Part shown: piece after piece, positions 26,675 through 34,997 of the stretch
Layout of the letters: each line of letters opens with the position of its first letter
Position numbering within the stretch: the stretch's first letter is position 1
DNA from: Bradyrhizobium diazoefficiens
GTDB lineage: Bacteria > Pseudomonadota > Alphaproteobacteria > Rhizobiales > Xanthobacteraceae
Length of the DNA: 64,000 bases
Reading direction: 5' to 3'
Assembly (NCBI RefSeq): GCF_016616425.1
Contig: NZ_CP067101.1
Span: 496,001 to 560,000 of the forward strand
The notes under the pieces: model-generated
Told to the model about the DNA's origin: nothing
The model's database searches: none
The model's input: only the letters and a program-made list of their open reading frames with translations
Translations under genes and position numbers: made by a program

Positions 26675-27895
26675 TCACAGCGCCTCGCCCTTCAACAGCC
26701 GTGGTACTTCGCCTGTGAGGCCCGCGGCCTGGCGGATGAAGAGATTCTTCAGAGGCGGGGCGCGGTCGACGAGGCCGAGACCAATATCACGGACGGTGCG
26801 CAACAGCGTCGACTGGTTGGAGAACAGGAAGTTCAGCGAGTTGGTGGCAACGCCCATCGCCATGGTGTCGAAGCGGCGCCAGCGCTGATAGCGTTCGAGC
26901 ACGTCGGCCCCGCCGAGATCCATGCCGAGCCGTGCGGCATCGACGACGACTTCGGCCAGCGCGGCGACATCCTTCAGGCCCATGTTGAGGCCCTGGCCAG
27001 CGATCGGGTGGATGACATGGGCGGCATCGCCGACCAGCGCGAGGCGCTCGGCGATGAAGGAGCGGGCGACGAAATAGGACAGCGGAAATGCGCGCGGCTT
27101 GTCGAGCGCCTTTACCTCGCCGAGATGCAGGCCGAAACGCCGCTCGAGCTCGACGTGAAATTCCTCATCGCTGAGTGCAACGATGCGCGCGGCCTCAGCT
27201 CGGCGTTCGGTCCACACCAGCGATGAGCGCTTGCCCGAGAGCGGCAGGATCGCGAACGGACCTGCGGGCAGGAAGTGCTCTTCGGCGCGGCCTTCGTGAT
27301 CGCGCTCGTGGCCGACGGTGACGACGATGCCGGACTGGTCATACTCCCAGCCATGGGTCGCAATGCCGGCGCGCTCGCGCAGCTTCGACCTTGCGCCGTC
27401 GGCGGCGACCAGAAGACCTGCTGCGACGACGCTGCCGTCACCAAGCGTCACATCGATGCCTTCGGAACGCGCGTCGTAGGAGGTCACTGCGGTGGCGCGA
27501 AGGTCGATGCCCTCGGCTTCGGCGCGCACCACCAGCGCATCGATCAGGCGGCGGTTCTCGACCATATGCGCAAAGGGCTCGCCCGGCGCGACATCGCCGG
27601 CAAAGTTCAGGAACGCCGGACGGGTGGCGTCCTCCAGCCTGGAATCGGTGACGACCATGTCGAGGATCGGCTGCGTCTCGCTCCTGACGTCGTCCCAGGC
27701 GCCGATCGCCTCGAACAGCCGGCGGCAGGCGGCCACGATCGCGGTGGCGCGGGGGTCGCGGCTCGGCCGCGTGCCGAGCGCGGGATCGGCGACGATGACG
27801 GGGATCTCCGGCCCGAGCCCCTGTCGCAGCGCCAGCGCCAGCGCCAGCCCTGCAAACGCGCCGCCACCAATGACAATGCTACCCTGGACCGACAT
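26675..27895 (-). CDS. UbiH/UbiF/COQ6-family FAD-dependent hydroxylase
   Basis: A 406-aa flavin monooxygenase of ubiquinone synthesis. The FAD motif is IVIGGGAFAGLALAL at the N-terminus. The middle contains DGARSKLRERAGI (the DG motif), and the second FAD motif is GDAAHVIHPIAGQGLNMGLKD. The family hydroxylates the benzoquinone ring at C5, C6 or C1. Alphaproteobacteria use varied sets of these paralogues (UbiL, UbiM and others), so regiospecificity cannot be read from the sequence. Confidence 0.9.
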   Translation of the reverse strand: MSVQGSIVIGGGAFAGLALALALRQGLGPEIPVIVADPALGTRPSRDPRATAIVAACRRLFEAIGAWDDVRSETQPILDMVVTDSRLEDATRPAFLNFAGDVAPGEPFAHMVENRRLIDALVVRAEAEGIDLRATAVTSYDARSEGIDVTLGDGSVVAAGLLVAADGARSKLRERAGIATHGWEYDQSGIVVTVGHERDHEGRAEEHFLPAGPFAILPLSGKRSSLVWTERRAEAARIVALSDEEFHVELERRFGLHLGEVKALDKPRAFPLSYFVARSFIAERLALVGDAAHVIHPIAGQGLNMGLKDVAALAEVVVDAARLGMDLGGADVLERYQRWRRFDTMAMGVATNSLNFLFSNQSTLLRTVRDIGLGLVDRAPPLKNLFIRQAAGLTGEVPRLLKGEAL

Positions 27896-27986
27896 ACCAA
27901 GCTTCCCGACGAATTCCTGGTCTTGCTAGCAGACTTGAGGTGGGCGAAACAGTGCGGTGAAACAAGGGCCGAACGGCCCCGCTCCC

Positions 27987-28070
27987 GTCATTCCGGGGCG
28001 CGAACCCGGAATCTCGACGTTATCAGCTCGAGATTCCGGGTTCATCGCTGTCGCGATGCCCCGGAATGAC
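27987..28070. repeat. GTCATTCCGGGGC dispersed palindromic repeat
   Basis: Arms GTCATTCCGGGGC (27987-27999) and GCCCCGGAATGAC (28058-28070) are perfect complements, with the inner pair AACCCGGAATCTCGA and TCGAGATTCCGGGTT inside. It lies between the divergent ubiH-like and tesB genes, so it may separate their promoters. Confidence 0.85.
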
Positions 28071-28091
28071 GAGACAGCTGAAAGCACCATT

Positions 28092-28955
28092 ATGTCCAAA
28101 AGCCTGATCGACCTCATTTCGATCCTCGACCTTGAACAGCTCGAGGTGAACCTGTTTCGCGGCAACAGTCCGAAGACGAGCTGGCAGCGGGTCTTTGGGG
28201 GCCAGGTGATCGGGCAGGCGATGGTGGCCGCCTGTCGCACGGTCGAGGGGCGGCTGCCACATTCGCTGCATTGTTATTTCATCCTGCCGGGCGATCCGCA
28301 GATCCCGATCATCTATCAGGTCGAGCGGCTGCGCGACGGCAAGAGCTATTCGACGCGCCGCGTCACCGCGATCCAGCACGGCAACGCGATCTTCTCGATC
28401 ATGGTGTCGTTCCATGCCGAGGAAGAGAGCGCGTTCGATCATCAGGACAAGATGCCCGACGTGCCGCCGCCGGAGAAACTGACCGCGGAGGAGGTGGCGA
28501 AGCAGCCGATGTTCAAGGAGATGCCGGAGTTCATTCGCCGCTACTATGAATCCGACCGTCCGATCGAGCTGCGGCCGGTCGAACTCGGCCGTTATTTCGG
28601 CCAGAAGATCGAGGACGGCCGCATTCATGTCTGGATCAAGACCGCGGCGACGCTGCCGGATGATCCGGCGCTGCACATGTGCGCGCTCGCCTACGCCTCC
28701 GACTTCTCGCTGCTGGATGCGATCATGGCGCGCTATGGCCGCACGCTGTTCGACAAGCGCATGATGCCGGCGAGCCTCGACCACGCGATGTGGTTTCACC
28801 GGCCGTTCCGCGCCGACGAATGGCTGCTCTACGCGCAGGACTCGCCGAGCGCGCGCGGCGGCCGCGGCTTGACTCGCGGCTCGATCTTCAAGCCCGACGG
28901 CACGTTGGTGGCATCGGTGGCGCAGGAAGGCTCGGTGCGCGAGCGCAGGAGCTGA
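28092..28955 (+). CDS. tesB: Acyl-CoA thioesterase II
   Basis: A 287-aa double-hotdog thioesterase. The N-terminal hotdog has VFGGQVIGQAMVAACRTV and HSLHCYFILPGDPQIPI. The C-terminal hotdog has SLDHAMWFHRPFRADEWLLY and GRGLTRGSIF, the characteristic TesB end. It hydrolyses medium to long acyl-CoAs. The start is ATG 28092 (MSKSLIDL); the open frame before it is repeat DNA. Confidence 0.95.
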   Translation: MSKSLIDLISILDLEQLEVNLFRGNSPKTSWQRVFGGQVIGQAMVAACRTVEGRLPHSLHCYFILPGDPQIPIIYQVERLRDGKSYSTRRVTAIQHGNAIFSIMVSFHAEEESAFDHQDKMPDVPPPEKLTAEEVAKQPMFKEMPEFIRRYYESDRPIELRPVELGRYFGQKIEDGRIHVWIKTAATLPDDPALHMCALAYASDFSLLDAIMARYGRTLFDKRMMPASLDHAMWFHRPFRADEWLLYAQDSPSARGGRGLTRGSIFKPDGTLVASVAQEGSVRERRS

Positions 28956-28957
28956 TA

Positions 28958-29428
28958 TCAGATCTGGCCTGCTGAGCTTGCCGGCGAATGCACGTTGATC
29001 CCGAGTGATCTCAGAAACATTCCGATCGATAGCCCCGACAGCGATAGCTCGCTTAGCCAGCGCCAGAACAAGATGCTCAGAACGATATTGCAGACGGCAA
29101 CGATTGCCACGAACAGGCTCACGTTTGACTTCGTAGCCGGACTATCTGATGGCACCGTTCTCGATGAACGGAAAACCATAAAGAGCGCCAGCAGGGGTGG
29201 CAGTATCAGAACCGGGAGGGCCGCCAGCACCCATATCAAAACCTCCGGATCGCGGATCGACCAGCCGATCCTCTCCGCTTGATACCTGAATTCCTGCCTT
29301 AACCGGCTGAGGACGTTTTCGACCGCGATTAGGCCACCGCACGAGTTGCAGGTCAGCGCGCCAGTGTTGACCGCCGACCCGCACGAAGGACACGTTCGTA
29401 TCGGTGAGCGATGCAGCGCATTGGTCAT
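28958..29428 (-). CDS. Zinc-ribbon membrane protein of unknown function
   Basis: A 156-aa protein. The N-terminal ribbon has Cys13-Pro-Ser-Cys16 and Cys27-Asn-Ser-Cys30, then a charged helix, and two hydrophobic segments (LIWVLAALPVLILPPLLALF and SLFVAIVAVCNIVLSILFW). The stop codon of the upstream GYF-TM2 gene overlaps its ATG (29425-29428), pointing to translational coupling. I recognise the architecture but no named family. Confidence 0.72.
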   Translation of the reverse strand: MTNALHRSPIRTCPSCGSAVNTGALTCNSCGGLIAVENVLSRLRQEFRYQAERIGWSIRDPEVLIWVLAALPVLILPPLLALFMVFRSSRTVPSDSPATKSNVSLFVAIVAVCNIVLSILFWRWLSELSLSGLSIGMFLRSLGINVHSPASSAGQI

Positions 29429-30058
29429 ACCGGCTGACCGGCCTGAAGTCGACGAAGGTAGCGGAGGTTCATATCTTTTGCGATCGCGTAGGCATCGATC
29501 ATCGACCAAATCCAGATTGTCCAGCCCAAGAATACGACCCAAAGGGCGATGCATCCGATCAGCATCAGTACGCCTTTGCCGACTCGGCCGCAGTACATCT
29601 GCCCTGCACCGCAAATCAGAAACGATAGCAGCAGCGCGACGCCTGGCGATTTCGCTCCAAACGCTCCCGCGTCATCGACAAGAAATGCGGGATTCATTTG
29701 ATTGACAACGTGAACGACGGTTGCACCCGCCGCTGCATTGATCGGTGGAGGAGAAGCTTGCTTGCTGGGTCTGAATAGAGACGAAAGGTAACGGTTCCTG
29801 CGACGCGGGCGTCCAGTTCTCGCCCCCAATGGGCAACACTTGGGTCGCGCCGTCGACGCGCCCCTCCTTTACGAATTCATCGATGCGATGCCCGGCATAT
29901 GGCCCATAAGTCTGACCATTGACGTGAATGTGCCATTCGCTATCCAGTGGATGCGGCGGCAGATCGGAAGTCGCCGCGCTACGCGGCGGCTGAACTACAG
30001 AACGTCCGCTGCCACCCGAAGGCGGATCTAAAGTATCGCCCACCGCCCATTCCTCCAA
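29425..30058 (-). pseudogene. GYF_2-TM2 membrane protein, split by a 4-bp tandem duplication
   Basis: From ATG 30058 the frame encodes a GYF_2 domain (EWHIHVNGQTYGPYAGHRID, VDGATQVLPIGGENWTPAS). It then runs out of frame, while the adjacent frame encodes a TM2 domain (SPGVALLLSFLICGAGQMYC, GWTIWIWSMIDAYAIAKD). CTTGCTTG at 29757-29764 (CAAGCAAG on the coding strand) is a duplicated tetramer. Removing one copy gives the continuous reading VSIQTQQASPPPINAAAG and joins both domains in one protein of about 210 residues. Either the gene is recently broken or the assembly has a 4-bp error. The zinc-ribbon protein gene follows directly. Confidence 0.8.
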
Positions 30059-30266
30059 AAAGTTGTAACTTGCAATCGGACCAACCTAGGGCAACAGGGC
30101 CAGGCTTTACAAGCCATAATGGGCACCTCTCTCGGCCGCACCGAGAAGGTATCAACGCAAAGAGGGGACCTCTGAAAATAGGGGAGCTACGGACATTCGG
30201 CGCTCAACGCGCGAACTGATGAGTTGATCATGTCAAGCGCAAGTCATCGCGCTTGAGATTTTCCGG

Positions 30267-31142
30267 TTACATTGCCCCGCGCGGCGCGAGCACCGTTTGC
30301 GAGGCCAACCAACGCATCTTCCAGCGATACATCCACGGAATTAGGACAATAAAGGAGCTGACGATCGCAATCACGATCGACCGCCACAGAAATTCCAGAC
30401 CACTGCCGACAAAGACGACTTCGCGACGCGTGCCGCGGACGTTACGACAAAGCCATCGAATCCAAGCCACATAGACCCATGCCCAGCCCACGATTGAGAT
30501 GATGGAAATGAAGAAAAAGACCGACCATCCGAGAAAGGCCCAAGGGGTGCCGGAGAAGCTGAGTCCCAGCGGCTGGCCATTCGAAGCCAGATTGGCGACA
30601 AACCATTTCAGGAAAAACCAGTACATAGCCATGTAAGCGAGGAACGCCACCAGGTTGAACAACCGAATACCTGAGTATCCCGCAAGGGCGACGAACACGA
30701 TCACCCCAAAGAACCAAGGCACTATTGGCATGGCACCGCCTTCGAAACTGAGGTTCGGCCGTCCGGGCACTCGAACGCAGCGTACCAACCACTTAGTGTA
30801 CCACACGATCAGCCAAGGGGCGGGGATGACCAAGCACGAGCCGATCAGGAGCACGAGCGTGCGCCAGGTGAATTCGAAAATACCGAAGTCGACGGCCAGC
30901 GATCCTCCGCCGCCAGCATAACCACCGGAGCCCATCATCGGCCGTCCGCCCGCCGACGTCATCGGCGGTGCGCCGCCGCCGACCAGGCCGGGGATTTCGG
31001 CGGCCTTCTGCCAGCCGGCCATGCCCTCGGTCCACACCAGCGTATCCGGGCGCACGACGCCCTGGGCGACGAGATCGCGGAACTGCCCTTCCGGAAAGGG
31101 CCCCTGCTGCTTGCCCTCGGATGCGTAGAACCAACTCGCCAT
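30267..31142 (-). CDS. GYF_2 domain membrane protein (YjgN/DUF898-like)
   Basis: A 291-aa protein. Residues 1-50 form a GYF_2 domain (WFYASEGKQQGPFPEGQF, VRPDTLVWTEGMAGWQKAAE). A Gly/Met-rich linker (about 55-80) follows, then about six hydrophobic helices with YTKWLVRCVRVPGRPNLSFE and RGTRREVVFVGSGLEFLWR, which resemble YjgN/DUF898 repeats. GYF domains bind proline-rich peptides in eukaryotes; the bacterial role is unknown. ATG 31142 is preceded by GAGGGGA at good spacing, so the 24 extra codons upstream are excluded. It is transcribed toward the GYF_2-TM2 gene. Confidence 0.8.
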   Translation of the reverse strand: MASWFYASEGKQQGPFPEGQFRDLVAQGVVRPDTLVWTEGMAGWQKAAEIPGLVGGGAPPMTSAGGRPMMGSGGYAGGGGSLAVDFGIFEFTWRTLVLLIGSCLVIPAPWLIVWYTKWLVRCVRVPGRPNLSFEGGAMPIVPWFFGVIVFVALAGYSGIRLFNLVAFLAYMAMYWFFLKWFVANLASNGQPLGLSFSGTPWAFLGWSVFFFISIISIVGWAWVYVAWIRWLCRNVRGTRREVVFVGSGLEFLWRSIVIAIVSSFIVLIPWMYRWKMRWLASQTVLAPRGAM

Positions 31143-31327
31143 CAAACGTCCCCTCAAAATACTTATGTACCGCTCGGCAGACGCGGGTTCACCGCATCCA
31201 TCGCAAAAATGCATTGTGAAGGATGGGCGGTTGCCCTGTACAGAGGCGGCCGTTCACACGGCCAAACGTTTTTCCGCTTCAATCTGCAAGTTTTTTGTGC
31301 CATTTGCCCGGAAAGATGCCAGATTGA

Positions 31328-31716
<389 letters not shown>

Positions 31717-31717
<1 letters not shown>

Positions 31718-31780
31718 AGTTTTGTTTTTGACGCGTTTTCTTTGCGGAAACCGGTATCCACTTCGCTCGAAAACGCTCTG
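31717..31780. repeat. Dispersed repeat between glnK and amtB, copy 1
   Basis: TTTTTGACGCGTTTTCTTTG, GAAACCGGTATCCACTTCGC, TCGAAAACGCTCTGA. Same family as 26305-26368. It begins right at the glnK stop codon and could reduce or tune read-through into amtB. Confidence 0.65.
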
Positions 31781-31851
31781 ATCCATCTTCTTCGTCGCAC
31801 CGACAAGGACGCCACGGCGTGCGACGTCATTACCATGCTGGGGGGAACGAC

Positions 31852-33153
31852 ATGGCGGGATTGTTGCGCCGCGCAGCTGCCATGGCTGCGCCGATCGGAA
31901 TCGTGACGGTCCTGGCGTCGCCGGCAAACGCCGCCGGCTCCGAGATCAACACTGCCGACACCGCCTGGATGATCGTCGCCACCGCGCTGGTGCTGATGAT
32001 GACGATCCCGGGGCTCGCGCTGTTCTATTCCGGCATGGTCCGCAAGAAGAACGTGCTTGCGACCATGGCACAGAGCCTCGCCGCGGTGACGATGATCTCC
32101 ATTCTCTGGGTCGCGTTCGGCTATTCGCTGTGCTTCGTCGGCGACGGCCCGTGGATCGGCACGCTCGATCGCTGGTTCCTCGCCGGCATGACGATGGACA
32201 GCGTCAACCCGGCGGCGAAGACCATCCCGGAAGCGCTGTTCATGCTGTACCAGATGACGTTTGCGATCATCACAGTAGCGCTGGTCGCGGGCGCGGTCGC
32301 CGACCGGATGCGGTTCTCCGCCTATCTCTTGTTCTCCGTCGCCTGGTTCATCTTCGTCTACATTCCGCTGGCGCATTGGGTGTGGGGCGGCGGGTTCCTC
32401 AACAGCATGGGCGTGCTCGACTTCGCCGGCGGTCTCGTGGTGCACCTGTCGGCCGGCACCGGCGGCCTCGTTGCGGCGAAGGTGATGGGGCGCCGTCACG
32501 GCTACGGCACCGAAAATCTCTCGCCGTTCGATCTTTCGCTCGCGGTGATGGGCACCGGCCTCTTGTGGGTCGGCTGGTTCGGCTTCAACGGCGGCTCGGC
32601 AGGCGCGGCCAATTCGCGTGCGGTGATGGCGATCATCGCCACCCATCTAGCCGCCTGCGCCGGCGCACTGACCTGGGGCGCGATCGAATGGTCGACGCGG
32701 CGCAAGCCCTCCGTGCTCGGCATGATCTCCGGCGCGGTCGCCGGGCTCGGCACCATCACGCCGGCCTCCGGATTCGTCGCGCCCTGGCACGGCATTGTCA
32801 TCGGTATCATTGCCGGTGCGGTTTGCTACTGGGCCTGCACCTGGCTGAAGCACCGCTTCGACTATGACGATTCGCTCGATGTGTTCGGCGTCCACGGCAT
32901 CGGCGGCCTGACCGGGACCCTGCTTGCCGGCGTGTTTGCAACCAGTGCCATCGGCGGCACCGCTGGCCTGATCGAGGACCACCCGCAGCAGGTGCTGATC
33001 CAGTTTTATGGCGTCGCCGTCACCTTCGTCTGGTCAGCCGGCGTGAGCTTCGCCCTGCTCAAGCTGGTCGGCCTGTTCGTGCCCTTGCGCGTATCCCGTG
33101 AGCACGAGCTTGAGGGGCTCGATATTTCGCAGCATGGCGAAGCGCTGCAATAG
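31852..33153 (+). CDS. amtB: Ammonium channel AmtB, copy 1
   Basis: A 433-aa membrane protein with an N-terminal signal-like segment and 11 further helices. DTAWMIVATALVLMMTIPG, LALFYSGMVRKKN and the pore motif DFAGGLVVHLSAGTGGL are Amt signatures; DDSLDVFGVHGIGGLTGTLL holds the second pore histidine. The end HELEGLDISQHGEALQ is the cytosolic tail. ATG 31852 follows GGGGGGAACGAC. A degenerate copy of its last 75 bp lies at about 34606-34690. Confidence 0.96.
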   Translation: MAGLLRRAAAMAAPIGIVTVLASPANAAGSEINTADTAWMIVATALVLMMTIPGLALFYSGMVRKKNVLATMAQSLAAVTMISILWVAFGYSLCFVGDGPWIGTLDRWFLAGMTMDSVNPAAKTIPEALFMLYQMTFAIITVALVAGAVADRMRFSAYLLFSVAWFIFVYIPLAHWVWGGGFLNSMGVLDFAGGLVVHLSAGTGGLVAAKVMGRRHGYGTENLSPFDLSLAVMGTGLLWVGWFGFNGGSAGAANSRAVMAIIATHLAACAGALTWGAIEWSTRRKPSVLGMISGAVAGLGTITPASGFVAPWHGIVIGIIAGAVCYWACTWLKHRFDYDDSLDVFGVHGIGGLTGTLLAGVFATSAIGGTAGLIEDHPQQVLIQFYGVAVTFVWSAGVSFALLKLVGLFVPLRVSREHELEGLDISQHGEALQ

Positions 33154-33202
33154 GCTGCTCTTGGGTCGGTCGAAGCATTGGACACCTGAGGTCGTTTCGG
33201 GC

Positions 33203-33231
33203 TTGCACAACACATAAGTGTGTGCTTATCT
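33203..33231 (+). promoter_or_regulatory. arsR-family promoter with ATAAG-N6-CTTAT operator; possibly leaderless
   Basis: TTGCAC (33203-33208), a 17-bp spacer, TTATCT (33226-33231). The inverted repeat ATAAG-TGTGTG-CTTAT (33214-33229) overlaps the -10 and is a typical ArsR-family operator form, suggesting autorepression. The predicted transcript start falls on or next to the ATG at 33238, and no ribosome-binding site precedes that ATG, so the mRNA may be leaderless. Confidence 0.65.
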
Positions 33232-33237
33232 GATGCC

Positions 33238-33552
33238 ATGATCGAAGCCGACATCTTCAAGGCGCTGGCCGACCCGACGCGCCGAAAGGTCTTTGAGAAG
33301 CTCGCTGGCGGAAGCCTGAATGCCAGCGCTTTGCGCCGCGGATTGGAGATCAGCCAGCCGGCGATGTCGCAGCATCTCGCAGTGCTGCGTGCGGCGGGTC
33401 TCGTGCGCGAGCAGCGGCAAGGCCGCTTTGTGAATTACGAAGTTGACCCGGCTGGAATCGCCACCATCGGGACATGGCTTGCGCGCTACCGCGCCTATTG
33501 GCCGAAGCGCATGGAAGCTCTAACCGATCTCCTGAAGGATATGGATCAATGA
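33238..33552 (+). CDS. ArsR-family transcriptional regulator
   Basis: A 104-aa winged-helix repressor. FKALADPTRRKVFEKLAGG and the recognition helix LEISQPAMSQHLAVLRAAGLV are classical, followed by the wing EQRQGRFVNYEV. It has no metal-binding CxC motif, so it belongs to the non-metal SdpR-like group often paired with SRPBCC proteins. Its stop codon overlaps the ATG of the SRPBCC gene. It likely represses its own operon through the inverted repeat at 33214-33229. Confidence 0.93.
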   Translation: MIEADIFKALADPTRRKVFEKLAGGSLNASALRRGLEISQPAMSQHLAVLRAAGLVREQRQGRFVNYEVDPAGIATIGTWLARYRAYWPKRMEALTDLLKDMDQ

Positions 33553-33905
33553 GCGATGCCGTGGAGCCTGATCGGCCCGACGCAAACCTGGTGCTCGAGT
33601 TTGATTTCGATGCGCCGCCGGCAAAGGTCTGGCGCGCCGTGACCATTCCGGCCCTGCGCGAACGCTGGCTGCCGGATTGCGATCTTGCGGGCGCCGAGCC
33701 GGAATCGTCGATCCCGGGCGAAGAGGTGCGCTACCGGCTTCGCGAACCCGAACCGCCGTTTCGCGAAAGCCACGTCATCTTCCGGATCGAACCGAACGAT
33801 GACGGCGGCACCCGCTTTCGCATCATCCAGCACGCCTGCAGCGCCAGCGCGAAGCTGCCGCGGCCGGCCAACACCAATTGCTGCCTGATGCGCGCGGCGG
33901 CCTAA
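33549..33905 (+). CDS. SRPBCC (AHSA1-like) domain protein
   Basis: A 118-aa protein with a START-type helix-grip fold pattern: [20 protein letters not shown] at the start, [10 protein letters not shown] in the middle, and [20 protein letters not shown] toward the end. AHSA1-like SRPBCC domains bind hydrophobic ligands or Hsp90 partners, and they are usual companions of ArsR regulators as candidate ligand sensors. The tail after residue 95 is short and Cys-containing ([11 protein letters not shown]). A clpP paralogue follows 41 bp downstream. Confidence 0.85.
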   Translation: MSDAVEPDRPDANLVLEFDFDAPPAKVWRAVTIPALRERWLPDCDLAGAEPESSIPGEEVRYRLREPEPPFRESHVIFRIEPNDDGGTRFRIIQHACSASAKLPRPANTNCCLMRAAA

Positions 33906-33946
33906 CACCAACAAGACTTCATCACCTGCAGACATGGAGGTCGCCG

Positions 33947-34549
33947 ATGCGCGACATGCTTCAGCTCGTCCCTATGGTCGTCGAACAATCCGCCCGCGGC
34001 GAACGATCCTTCGACATCTACTCGCGGCTGCTGCGCGAGCGCATCATCTTCCTCAACGGCGAGGTCAATGACGCGATGTCCGGGCTGGTCTGCGCGCAGC
34101 TGCTGTTCCTGGAGGCGGAGAATCCGAACAGGCCGATCAATCTCTACATCAATTCCTATGGCGGCGTGGTGACCAGCGGCCTCGCCATGTACGACACCAT
34201 GCAGTTCATCAAGGCGCCGGTTCACACGCTGTGCATGGGCACCGCGCGCTCGATGGGCTCCTTCCTGTTGATGGCTGGCGAACCCGGTCACCGCGCCGCC
34301 TTGCCCAATGCAAGCCTTCATGTGCATCAGCCGCTCGGCGGCTTCCAGGGTCAGGCGTCCGACATCCTGATCCATGCCAACGAAATGCAGGAAACCAAAC
34401 GGCGTATCATCCGGCTCTATGCCCAGCATTGCGGGCGCACCGAGGCGGAGGTGGAGCGGACCCTGGATCGCGACCACTTCATGACCGCGCAACAAGGGGT
34501 CGAATGGGGACTGGTCGACCGGGTTTTTGCGGAGCGCGGTGTCGCCTGA
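33947..34549 (+). CDS. ClpP paralogue (ATP-dependent Clp protease proteolytic subunit-like)
   Basis: A 200-aa serine protease of the ClpP family. The catalytic triad is present: Ser102 in [11 protein letters not shown], His127 in LHVHQPLGG, Asp176 in DRDHFM. The usual NSPGG oxyanion-loop motif is NSYGG, with Pro replaced by Tyr71; this is unusual. The N-terminal [23 protein letters not shown] is typical. GGAGG lies seven bases before ATG 33947. It is not next to clpX, so it is probably a second ClpP working in the ArsR-SRPBCC operon. Confidence 0.93.
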   Translation: MRDMLQLVPMVVEQSARGERSFDIYSRLLRERIIFLNGEVNDAMSGLVCAQLLFLEAENPNRPINLYINSYGGVVTSGLAMYDTMQFIKAPVHTLCMGTARSMGSFLLMAGEPGHRAALPNASLHVHQPLGGFQGQASDILIHANEMQETKRRIIRLYAQHCGRTEAEVERTLDRDHFMTAQQGVEWGLVDRVFAERGVA

Positions 34550-34605
34550 TCGTCCGAGTGCGGCCATCCAGCTTTGGCGGCGCCGACCCCCTTGGTCTTT
34601 CCTGG

Positions 34606-34690
34606 CCTGTCCTTGGGATGCCTTGCGCGTCCCGTGAGCACGCGCGCGAGGGCTCGATGTTTCGCAGCACGGCGAAGCTCTGCGACAAAG
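34606..34690 (+). pseudogene. Degenerate copy of the amtB 3' end
   Basis: CCTTGCGCGT, CCCGTGAGCACG, GGCTCGAT, TTTCGCAGCA and GGCGAAGC appear in the same order and spacing as the last 75 bp of amtB copy 1 (33079-33153), with several substitutions and small gaps. The frame is destroyed. It begins about 60 bp after the clpP-like gene and is not attached to any amtB 5' part. Confidence 0.8.
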
Positions 34691-34878
34691 CTCTGTCCCT
34701 ACTTAAATACCTTTGCGCTGCCCGACCCATGAGCAACATTGTGTCGGCAGCCTGTCATGCCCGCGTTTTGAGCAGGCGTGGTCACCTTTTGGGCGCGGCG
34801 GAATATCGCACCGCACCGCACCACCCGCCAAACGCGAAAACAGCCGTTTTCATAGCCCGTTAGGCAACGCGCCAGATC

Positions 34879-34893
34879 TGGCACGGCATTTGA
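34879..34893 (+). promoter_or_regulatory. Sigma-54-type promoter of glnK copy 2
   Basis: TGGCACG-GCAT-TTGA: GG at 34880-34881 and GA at 34892-34893 separated by ten bases, close to the -24/-12 consensus TGGCACG-N4-TTGC. It lies about 105 bp upstream of glnK. This is the usual nitrogen-limitation promoter class of glnK-amtB, needing NtrC. Confidence 0.75.
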
Positions 34894-34997
34894 TTCTAAG
34901 GGTCCGGCTGTGCCCGCGTAGTGAACTTCTCCCTCGTGGCGAACCAGTCGAGAATGCCCGGCCACGTCCGGACCGGGCTCAAGCGGGGATAGGACCC

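Larger units (their letters stand above)
34550..34997. other. 448-bp gap: amtB remnant and glnK2 regulatory region
   Basis: The left third holds the degenerate amtB tail. The middle has a run CGCACCGCACCGCACCACC near 34808-34826, possibly an activator site. The right part holds a sigma-54-type promoter at 34879-34893 and a leader of about 100 nt before glnK2. No gene is supported. Confidence 0.7.

Noticed and set aside
34713..34997. N-terminal extension of glnK copy 2
   Set aside because: PII proteins begin exactly at the MKIVMAIIKP start; the extension covers the promoter and leader.
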